Shown: piece after piece, positions 14,763-21,323 of the stretch | How the letters are laid out: each line of letters opens with the position of its first letter | Numbering within the stretch: position 1 is the first letter of the stretch | Assembly (NCBI GenBank): GCA_021202305.1 | Contig: JAJQDG010000192.1 | Span: 1 to 22,771 of the forward strand | DNA from: Candidatus Gastranaerophilales bacterium | GTDB lineage: Bacteria > Cyanobacteriota > Vampirovibrionia > Gastranaerophilales > Gastranaerophilaceae | Reading direction: 5' to 3' | Length of the DNA stretch: 22,771 nt | Notes under the pieces: generated by a model | Databases searched by the model: none | What the model saw: the letters and a program-made list of their open reading frames with translations, nothing else | Told to the model about the DNA's origin: nothing | Position numbers and translations under genes: made by a program

Positions 14763-14944
14763 ATGAAGATTCCGAACTTTATTTTTTGCATTATTACATT
14801 CAAAAAGGCTTTACGCCCGAAAGTTTGAACAATTTATCGATTTATGACCGAAATTTAATGACGGCAAGCATGATGTACGCCGTTGAAGAACAAATTAAAC
14901 GTTACGAAAATGAGGCTAAACAATGGGAAAAACTATCGGTTTAA
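14753..14944 (+). CDS. -1 frame extension of the tail assembly chaperone (GT-like)
   Basis: After the slip the frame continues INEDSELYFLHYYIQKGFTP and on to YDRNLMTASMMYAVEEQIKR, and ends in QWEKLSV at TAA 14942-14944. It has no start codon of its own near its beginning, which fits a frameshift extension. Helical with an HYYI-type segment, it matches the T-domain of G/GT chaperone pairs, where the longer form binds tube subunits during tape-measure-guided assembly. It overlaps the tape measure start (14923) by 22 bases. The full product would be about 185 residues. Confidence 0.8.
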   Translation, partial: KKINEDSELYFLHYYIQKGFTPESLNNLSIYDRNLMTASMMYAVEEQIKRYENEAKQWEKLSV

Positions 14945-16563
14945 TTTTTGCAATTCAAGACAAATGTTCCCCTAATATAACGAAAATCGCCAATAAGTTA
15001 GGAATGACCGAAAAGGAAGCAAAAAAATTACAAACGCAAGTCGCTAAACTTTCAAAAGAATTAAGCGGAAATCTTAAAAAAGCATGTACGGCGGTTGGCG
15101 CGGGTATTGGCGCGGTTGTTGCAACGGCGGGCGTTCTTGTTAATAAGTCCATGGAAGCAGGCGACAGAATAGATAAAATGTCGCAAAAAATAGGAATGTC
15201 AAGAAAAGCATTTCAAGAATGGGATTATATAATGTCGCAAAACGGCGGGGCGGTTGATAATCTACAAATGGGTTATAAGGCATTATCCAATCAAATGGAA
15301 ATGATGTCTAAAGGCTCAAAAGATTCAATTCAATACTTTAAGCGGTTGGGTGTTTCAGTCAAAGACAGCCGCGGGAATTTCAGAAAACAGGAAGATGTGT
15401 TTAATGACACCGTCCGCGCACTCCAACGTCTTAAAAATCCTACCGAAAAAGCTATTATTGCAAATAAATTATTCGGAAAATCCGCAATTGATATGAAACC
15501 GCTATTAAATCAAAGCGCGGAATCAGTCGAACAATTGCGCAAACGTGCAAATGATTTAGGGATGATAATGTCAGATGAAGCCGTCGACGCGGCGGTTAAA
15601 TTGACCGATACATTTGACACTGTAAAAAGGATTTTTGGCGCATTGGGAAATCAAATCGGCGCGGATTTAATGCCGACAATTCAAAGTTTAGCAGATGAAC
15701 TTATAAATCATTTGCCGAAAATCAAATCGGCATTAACCCCGATTTTACAAGGTTTATTAAATACGGTCAAATTTTTATCCGAACACATACAAGGGTTAAG
15801 CATAATTGCGACCGTTTGTTTGTCTTCATTAATTGCATATAAAACAATTAGCGGGGTAATTTCAACCATTAAGACATTGCAGGCGGTTATTAAAGCGGTA
15901 AGTTTAGCGCAAGGGGTATGGAACGCTTTAATGCTTGCTAATCCTATCGGCGTTATTGCCGTCGGGATTGGGCTTGTAATTGGCGGTATTGTTTTGCTTG
16001 TTAAACATTGGGACGCGGTCAAAAATGCTTTTATGGGATTTTATGAAAAAATAAAACCCGCGCTTGAAGTAATCGGCAAATATATAAAAATTGCTTTTAA
16101 TTTAAGTCCTTTGGGAATGTTTATAAATAGTATAAAATTGCTTGTTCAAAATTGGGACAAAGTAACCGAATCGGTACAAAAGGCAATAAATACGCTTAGA
16201 AATTTTTTCAAAATTAAAGGCAAAAAAGACGTTGACACGGGCGATATAAACAAAAAAGGCAAAGACGCCGTTATGCCGTCGCAAGAAGACAATAAACCTA
16301 TTAAGCAAAATGCGGTCGGCACTTCTTTTTATTCGGGCGGAAAAACGCGAATAAACGAGTTCGGCGGGGAAATTGTCGATTTGCCGAGAGGGTCAAGAAT
16401 TTATCCGCATGATGTTTCGCAGAAAATGACACAAAACAGCAACAAAAGCGGAATTGTTATCAATGTAAATATAATGGGCAATATGGTAGGTAATCAAGAA
16501 TTTTTGGACAAAATGACAAATGCTTTTGCGCAAAAATTAAAAGTTGCTATGGCGGTAAGATGA
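14923..16563 (+). CDS. Tape measure protein
   Basis: This 546-residue protein sits directly after the chaperone pair and is helical with hydrophobic stretches. These are AVGAGIGAVVATAGVLV (57-73), GLSIIATVCLSSLIAYKTIS (291-310) and ANPIGVIAVGIGLVIGGIVL (339-358), the last typical of tape measures. A conserved NKLFGKSAIDMKPLLNQS block is at 181-198. The C-terminal part (around FYSGGKTRINEFGGEIVDLP and NSNKSGIVINVNIMG) is the usual end of Firmicutes tape measures. With about 0.15 nm of tail per residue it suggests a tail of about 80 nm, shorter than many PBSX-like phages. No peptidase or lysozyme domain is visible. Confidence 0.9.
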   Translation: MGKTIGLIFAIQDKCSPNITKIANKLGMTEKEAKKLQTQVAKLSKELSGNLKKACTAVGAGIGAVVATAGVLVNKSMEAGDRIDKMSQKIGMSRKAFQEWDYIMSQNGGAVDNLQMGYKALSNQMEMMSKGSKDSIQYFKRLGVSVKDSRGNFRKQEDVFNDTVRALQRLKNPTEKAIIANKLFGKSAIDMKPLLNQSAESVEQLRKRANDLGMIMSDEAVDAAVKLTDTFDTVKRIFGALGNQIGADLMPTIQSLADELINHLPKIKSALTPILQGLLNTVKFLSEHIQGLSIIATVCLSSLIAYKTISGVISTIKTLQAVIKAVSLAQGVWNALMLANPIGVIAVGIGLVIGGIVLLVKHWDAVKNAFMGFYEKIKPALEVIGKYIKIAFNLSPLGMFINSIKLLVQNWDKVTESVQKAINTLRNFFKIKGKKDVDTGDINKKGKDAVMPSQEDNKPIKQNAVGTSFYSGGKTRINEFGGEIVDLPRGSRIYPHDVSQKMTQNSNKSGIVINVNIMGNMVGNQEFLDKMTNAFAQKLKVAMAVR

Positions 16564-16564
16564 C

Positions 16565-17080
16565 ATGTATATAACTTTAAGCGATATATCGGGGACTTAT
16601 GTATATATAGTCCCGATTGTTCCGCCCGATATTGAAATTAAAGACGGTGGGGAAAATGAAACACTTAAAACGGTCAACGGGAATATTAGACTTGTTGGCG
16701 AAAAAGGTTTAAAGACCGTTTCATGGTCGTCTATTTTTCCAGTATATAAAAATTATGGGTTTGTTGCCGTCGGGTCAAATGTCAACGGGTACGATTATGT
16801 TAATTTTTTGCAAGACGCAGTCGACGCAAAAACCCCGATAAGAATAATAATAACAACATTAAGCAAACGTCCCGTTTGTAATATGTTGGCAACCGTCGAT
16901 GACGGGTTTTCGTGGACGGTTGACACAGCGGGCGACATTAAATATTCAATATCATTGACGGAATTTCCCGAAAAAACATGGGATTATATTAATGCGTCAA
17001 CGGCTTTAAAATCATATTTGCAGACAATAGCCGTTCAGAGTGTCGCTAAACAGGCATTATCTAAAGTAGGTTTGATTTGA
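16565..17080 (+). CDS. Baseplate-associated protein, XkdP-like without LysM
   Basis: This 171-residue protein matches the N-terminal part of XkdP-type proteins. Visible pieces are VPIVPPDIEIKDGGENETLK (16-35), NGNIRLVGEKGLKTVSWSSI, a GYDYVNFLQDAVDAKTPIRI segment and a C-terminal IKYSISLTEFPEKTW. XkdP normally carries a C-terminal LysM peptidoglycan-binding domain; none is seen after residue 150, only a short helical tail. It probably sits between tail tube end and hub. The start is one base after the tape measure stop, with only a weak ribosome-binding sequence, so translational coupling is likely. Confidence 0.7.
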   Translation: MYITLSDISGTYVYIVPIVPPDIEIKDGGENETLKTVNGNIRLVGEKGLKTVSWSSIFPVYKNYGFVAVGSNVNGYDYVNFLQDAVDAKTPIRIIITTLSKRPVCNMLATVDDGFSWTVDTAGDIKYSISLTEFPEKTWDYINASTALKSYLQTIAVQSVAKQALSKVGLI

Positions 17081-17081
17081 T

Positions 17082-18029
17082 ATGACGGCATATAAATATT
17101 TAATTAATGGCGCAGAAGTCAAAAATATTATATCCCCCGAATGGTCGGACGATTTAAAAAATTATGCAAATACTTTTTCATTCAGTACCGATTCAACATA
17201 CGAAATAGGGTCAATGTTTCAAATTATAACGGAAGACGGGGAAATTGTACTAAAAGGGATTATAACAGACTTTGAACAAAACGAATTAAATATTTTTCAA
17301 TATTCGGGATTTGATTGCGGATTTTATATAAATCAAAATGAAATTATTGAGCAATTTAAAAAAATAAAAATTTCGGACGCAATAACAAAGCTATGTCAAA
17401 ATTATGAAATTCCAGTCGGAACAATTCCCGAAATGACTTCAACCGTAACGGAAATATTTAAAGACAAAACGTTGTCCGAAGTTTTTAATCAATTGATAGA
17501 ATATGCAAAATCTAAAGGTTGTATTAAAGATATTTATTCTACTTGTGCAAAAGGTAAATTCGAGATTTTATCTTATGAAACAATTGAGGATTTAACGGGC
17601 TATGTCGGCATTTTTTCAATGCAATCGCAAAAAACGATTAGTTCACCGTCGATTAAGGTTTCAATGCAGGATTTAAAAAACCGTGTAATTATTGCGGACA
17701 GTTCAGACAAAAAACTAACAAGAATCACGGTGTCCGATTCTGAATCAATATCAAAATACGGATTATTGCAAGATGTCGAAACACTGGACACAACAAAAGC
17801 AAATAATTTGTCAAAAATAGCGTCTAATAAATTGACGGAATTAAATAAATTATCAAAATCGATAAGCATGACAATGTTGGGTGATTATCGTATGCACAAA
17901 GGAGTAATAATGCCGATAGAATGTGATGAGTTCGGATTTAAAGGCAATTTTTTAATTACATCATCAAAACACACAATCGACGGACAAAAAGAACTTGTTT
18001 CGGTAGCCGTTGAGATGTACGAGGAATAA
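17082..18029 (+). CDS. xkdQ: Baseplate hub protein, XkdQ-like
   Basis: This 315-residue protein matches XkdQ (gp27/late-control-D-like hub). It has an N-terminal beta domain (SPEWSDDLKNYANTFSFSTD, 18-37), a KISDAITKLCQNYEIPVGTI stretch in the middle (the LysM-like insert of hub proteins), and ITRFxxS-like repeats in the C-terminal half. The C-terminus KGNFLITSSKHTIDGQKELV is the typical hub ending. It should form the trimer below the tube that carries the spike. The start is only one base after the XkdP-like stop; no strong ribosome-binding site is present. Confidence 0.8.
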   Translation: MTAYKYLINGAEVKNIISPEWSDDLKNYANTFSFSTDSTYEIGSMFQIITEDGEIVLKGIITDFEQNELNIFQYSGFDCGFYINQNEIIEQFKKIKISDAITKLCQNYEIPVGTIPEMTSTVTEIFKDKTLSEVFNQLIEYAKSKGCIKDIYSTCAKGKFEILSYETIEDLTGYVGIFSMQSQKTISSPSIKVSMQDLKNRVIIADSSDKKLTRITVSDSESISKYGLLQDVETLDTTKANNLSKIASNKLTELNKLSKSISMTMLGDYRMHKGVIMPIECDEFGFKGNFLITSSKHTIDGQKELVSVAVEMYEE

Positions 18030-18035
18030 ACAGGC

Positions 18036-18497
18036 ATGGCGGAAGAACAAAAAAATTTTTTTGACACATTGGCGGATGAATTAAAAAAACGAAACAATCC
18101 GACAGATTTAAAAAGTGCAATTTTGGCGCGTGTTGAAGAAATCACCCCGTTAATAATTGTCAGTTATTCGGACGGCAAAATTATGTTGACCGAAAATGAC
18201 GAACTTTTTATTTCGGAGTTTTTCCGATTAAGATGTAATATCGATAAAACGGGTGTCTTGTCTTCAACCGTTCCAAGTGATACAGACAACGCCGAATCGA
18301 TAACAGAAACGCATTCATATACGGGGACGGCTTGCAATATGCCCGACGCAATTTCAAGCCTTGCAAGCGCGATTTTGGGCGTTCGTGATGAATTACTTGC
18401 GCTTAAATGCGATTTAGCAATCGGCGATTATGTCTTAATTGCAAGTTTAGAGCAGAAAGACCGATATATTTTAATTGACAAGGTTTTAAATGCGTGA
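18036..18497 (+). CDS. xkdR: XkdR-like protein (DUF2577)
   Basis: This 153-residue protein sits after XkdQ as in PBSX. The start has FFDTLADELKKRNNPTDLKS, then AILARVEEITPLIIVSYSDG (a beta-barrel OB-like signature of DUF2577), and a C-terminal LKCDLAIGDYVLIASLEQKD. It is thought to be a spike- or hub-associated part of the baseplate. GAGGA at 18021-18025 and the ACAGGC leader (18030-18035) support ATG 18036. It is longer than most DUF2577 proteins because of a serine/threonine-rich insertion around TGVLSSTVPSDTDN. Confidence 0.75.
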   Translation: MAEEQKNFFDTLADELKKRNNPTDLKSAILARVEEITPLIIVSYSDGKIMLTENDELFISEFFRLRCNIDKTGVLSSTVPSDTDNAESITETHSYTGTACNMPDAISSLASAILGVRDELLALKCDLAIGDYVLIASLEQKDRYILIDKVLNA

Positions 18498-18620
18498 GCC
18501 AGTGCGCAATAATTGGCAAATGTTGAATTTGCCAATTATGTAGCAGTTGATAGCCGCCGTAGGATAATCGAGCGCAACGGCGCGAGATACCCACAGGCGG
18601 AAAAATGAGGAATAATAAAA
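18498..18620 (+). other. Non-coding gap between xkdR and xkdS with strong inverted repeats
   Basis: This 123-base gap interrupts an otherwise gap-free baseplate operon. It holds a perfect 13-bp stem, ATAATTGGCAAAT (18509-18521) with ATTTGCCAATTAT (18527-18539) and a five-base loop. Downstream is a GC-richer tract with the inverted repeat CGCCGT (18555-18560)/ACGGCG (18577-18582). No T-run follows the first stem, so it is not a typical intrinsic terminator. It could be an RNA element, a processing site or a protein-binding palindrome. The ribosome-binding site of xkdS (TGAGGA, 18606-18611) is at its end. Confidence 0.6.
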
Positions 18621-19088
18621 ATGTTTCCGAGTGTTATTGAAGAAACGGAAGACGAAACACAATCAACGCGCGAAAAGGTAATATCAACAAGTACAACATT
18701 GGGCGTAACTCCGTCTTTTGATTTCGAGAATAAAAAAGTTGTTTTGGTGAATGGCAGTCCGAAAATGATTTCAGACGTTGACGCAATCCGACAATGGATT
18801 ATTTTGTTTATAACGACACCTAAAAATACTTATGATATTTACAGCGGTACGGATTTCGGAACGTCAATCCGCAAACTTTTCGGGCGCAAGTTGTTAAATA
18901 ACGGGTATGAAGAATCCGAAGTTGAACGGGAAATCCGCGAGGGCTTGCCGTTATGTCCCGCAATTAACAGGGTAACAAGTTTTAATATGACAAAAAGCGG
19001 AAAAAATGTTGTTATATCAATTCAAGTTGAATTGTATGACGGAACTTTAATTGATGAATCGGTCGACATTTCATATTTAATAAAGTAG
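18621..19088 (+). CDS. xkdS: Baseplate wedge protein, XkdS-like (DUF2634/gp25-like)
   Basis: This 155-residue protein has a disordered N-terminus of about 30 residues and then the conserved core SPKMISDVDAIRQWIILFIT (50-69), TYDIYSGTDFGTSIRKLFGR, and EREIREGLPLCPAINRVTSF. This matches DUF2634/XkdS and T4 gp25-like wedge proteins that link sheath to baseplate. Position between xkdR and xkdT supports it. TGAGGA at 18606-18611 gives the start. Confidence 0.85.
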   Translation: MFPSVIEETEDETQSTREKVISTSTTLGVTPSFDFENKKVVLVNGSPKMISDVDAIRQWIILFITTPKNTYDIYSGTDFGTSIRKLFGRKLLNNGYEESEVEREIREGLPLCPAINRVTSFNMTKSGKNVVISIQVELYDGTLIDESVDISYLIK

Positions 19089-19121
19089 CGCAAGCGAAAG
19101 AGTAAGACAAAGGATTTTTAC

Positions 19122-20387
19122 ATGTTTATAGAAGTTGACAAAACAGAAGAAGAAATCACGGCGGAAATTTTGACGGAAGTTCCGTCAGACTATCAAAAAA
19201 GCGTTGGTTTTATGTTGTGGGATTTTGCCCGCGCAATTGCAATCGGTGCAATAAGTGCAATATATGAAAAATTAAGTTATATTTGTTCTTTAGGTGATAT
19301 AAACAACTTTGAATATGATGACCTAGTCAAATTTGTAAAACAACGGCGGGGAATAATAGCAAATACCGCGTCATGTTCAACTGGAAGTTTAACAGCAACA
19401 GGAAGCGGAACAATAAGCGTCGGTGATTTATTTCAGACCGAATCGGGCTTACAGTTTGAAGCAACCGAATCGATGACAATAACCGATTCGGGAACATTTT
19501 CGATTCAATGTGTTACGGCGGGCGCAGACGGAAATGTCCCCGCAAATACAATAGTCGTTATTCCCGTTACAATTGCGGGGATTTCAAGCGTTACAAACGA
19601 AAGCGCGACAACTGGCGGATATGATAAAGAAACAGCGGATTCTATTATTGAAAGGTATTTAGAAGATATTCAAAATCCAATTACTTCAAATAACAAATAT
19701 CATTACAAAAAATGGGCTAAAGAAGTAACGGGAGTAGGCGACGCAAAAATTAAACCGCTATGGAACGGCGACAATACCGTTAAAGTTGTAATTATTGATT
19801 CTGATTATGATGTCGCAGATGATACGCTTGTTAATTCTGTTCAAAAATATATTGACCCGTACGGCTATCAAGTAACAAACGGAACATTGACGGGCTATGT
19901 TCAAAATTATTCGGATGATTATGTCGCAACTGGTGAAACAATTTATACCGATTATGATTTATCCGAAGTTTTGGCGACAGCGCAAGAAAATGAATATTCT
20001 TATGTATCAGAAAAAAAATACGGTTGGGGACATGGTAACGGTGAAGCCGACATCGGGGCTTATGTAACGGTTGAAAGTGCGCAAGCAAACGAAATCGATG
20101 TTGATGTTGCAATTACATTAAAAACAGGCGCAACACTTGAAGAAACAACGGAAAATATAAAAGAACAAATCGAAACATATTTAAAATCAACTGTTTTTGA
20201 AAGTTCGTACATAAGTTATGCACAAATCGGCGCATATATTTTAAAAGCCGACGGGGTTTATGATTATGACGAAAGCACGTTAAAGATAAATGACGGTAAA
20301 GATAACATCGCACTGGAAGACAGCGACGAAAAGGTCGAGATTGCAATATTAAACAATCTTAATGTGTCCGAATCATCAGAGGAATAA
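19122..20387 (+). CDS. xkdT: Baseplate J-like protein, XkdT-like
   Basis: This 421-residue protein of the Baseplate_J family (T4 gp6-like wedge) has an N-terminal helical part (VPSDYQKSVGFMLWDFARAI), then GSLTATGSGTISVGDLFQTE and a beta-rich TITDSGTFSIQCVTAGADGN (119-138). The conserved ATTGGYDKETADSIIERYLE comes next, then HYKKWAKEVTGVGDAKIKPL, the J-domain signature. The C-terminal half is rich in ETxYTDYDLSE-like segments. AAAGGAT at 19106-19115 precedes ATG 19122. An internal acidic C-terminus (EDSDEKVEIAI) is not typical. Confidence 0.85.
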   Translation: MFIEVDKTEEEITAEILTEVPSDYQKSVGFMLWDFARAIAIGAISAIYEKLSYICSLGDINNFEYDDLVKFVKQRRGIIANTASCSTGSLTATGSGTISVGDLFQTESGLQFEATESMTITDSGTFSIQCVTAGADGNVPANTIVVIPVTIAGISSVTNESATTGGYDKETADSIIERYLEDIQNPITSNNKYHYKKWAKEVTGVGDAKIKPLWNGDNTVKVVIIDSDYDVADDTLVNSVQKYIDPYGYQVTNGTLTGYVQNYSDDYVATGETIYTDYDLSEVLATAQENEYSYVSEKKYGWGHGNGEADIGAYVTVESAQANEIDVDVAITLKTGATLEETTENIKEQIETYLKSTVFESSYISYAQIGAYILKADGVYDYDESTLKINDGKDNIALEDSDEKVEIAILNNLNVSESSEE

Positions 20388-20392
20388 CAGGC

Positions 20393-20941
20393 ATGAGCAT
20401 TAAAGATACTATTATTAATTTAATGAATGTTGTTTATAGAAAAGACGATTTCATTAATGCCGTAAGTGAAGCAGTGTCAAATGTGTGTCAGAATCTAATT
20501 GACGCTTGCGACATCATAAAAAATAATTTTTTCTTTGATTCGTTGAATGATGACGGGGCGGAATGGTGGGAAGCCACATTAAAAATTACCCCGACATCAA
20601 CAGATATTGAAGACCGACAAGCAAAAATTCAAGCAAAGTGGCTATCAAATAAACATAATACGGTATCATTAATTCAAACTGTTTGCAATTCATGGAAAAA
20701 CGGCGAAACAGATGTTGATTTTATAGACGGCAAAATACAAATTGAATTTATTGCTTCTTATGGAATACCAAGCGATTTTGAATCATTACAAGAAAGTATT
20801 GAAGAAATAAAACCCGCGCATTTGCCTTTAGAATGGGTTTATAAATATTTGCTTAAAAAAGAAATTCATAATGTTATGACAAAAAGTGAAATGCAAACAT
20901 ATACAAAAAATCAATATTGCAATGTGGGAGTAGGTGAATAA
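20393..20941 (+). CDS. Tail protein, XkdU-like (DUF2313/YmfQ-like)
   Basis: This 182-residue protein follows XkdT as expected. It has SLNDDGAEWWEATLKITPTS (49-68), DIEDRQAKIQAKWLSNKHNT, and the C-terminal IKPAHLPLEWVYKYLLKKEI, which matches the last part of DUF2313 wedge proteins that attach fibres. AGAGGA (20378-20383) and the ACAGGC leader (20387-20392) support ATG 20393. Its stop overlaps the next start by one base. Confidence 0.8.
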   Translation: MSIKDTIINLMNVVYRKDDFINAVSEAVSNVCQNLIDACDIIKNNFFFDSLNDDGAEWWEATLKITPTSTDIEDRQAKIQAKWLSNKHNTVSLIQTVCNSWKNGETDVDFIDGKIQIEFIASYGIPSDFESLQESIEEIKPAHLPLEWVYKYLLKKEIHNVMTKSEMQTYTKNQYCNVGVGE

Positions 20942-21321
20942 TGAGCGATAAAACAACAACTTTAAATCTTTACAAGACCGACATGGACACAGACGGCAAC
21001 GATTATTTTGATTTTGACCGTGATTTGAATGAGAATTGGGAAAAAATCGACGCACGGTTTACCCCGCAAGATATAGTTTTAACTTCAACCGATTGGGACG
21101 GGGAAAGCGCCCCATATACGCAAACGGTAGAAGTTGAGGGAATGACGGAAGATATAAATCCGCATGTGTCTTTAATATCAAGTGATGATTATGACACGGC
21201 ACAAACCGAAAGAAATGAATTTGCAAAATTATACAGAGGTGAAAGCGGGGATGGCATAATTACATTTTATGCAACATCACCAACGGGAATTGATATAAAC
21301 ATAAGAATTAAGAGGTTATAA
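20941..21321 (+). CDS. Small tail-fibre-type protein
   Basis: This 126-residue protein has TTTLNLYKTDMDTDGNDYFD (5-24) and RDLNENWEKIDARF, the N-terminal tail-attachment segment of many gut phage fibres ('LYKTD...FDFD...LNENWEKID'). The C-terminal half, from LTSTDWDGESAPYTQTVEVE to IDINIRIK, is the usual short beta C-domain of those proteins. It probably joins XkdU-like protein to the following receptor-binding protein or is a short fibre of its own. The start shares one base with the previous stop. Confidence 0.7.
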   Translation: MSDKTTTLNLYKTDMDTDGNDYFDFDRDLNENWEKIDARFTPQDIVLTSTDWDGESAPYTQTVEVEGMTEDINPHVSLISSDDYDTAQTERNEFAKLYRGESGDGIITFYATSPTGIDINIRIKRL

Positions 21322-21323
21322 AT

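Noticed and set aside
18513..18608. A 31-codon frame from TTG in the xkdR-xkdS gap.
   Set aside because: No ribosome-binding site, overlap with a strong stem, and no recognisable similarity.
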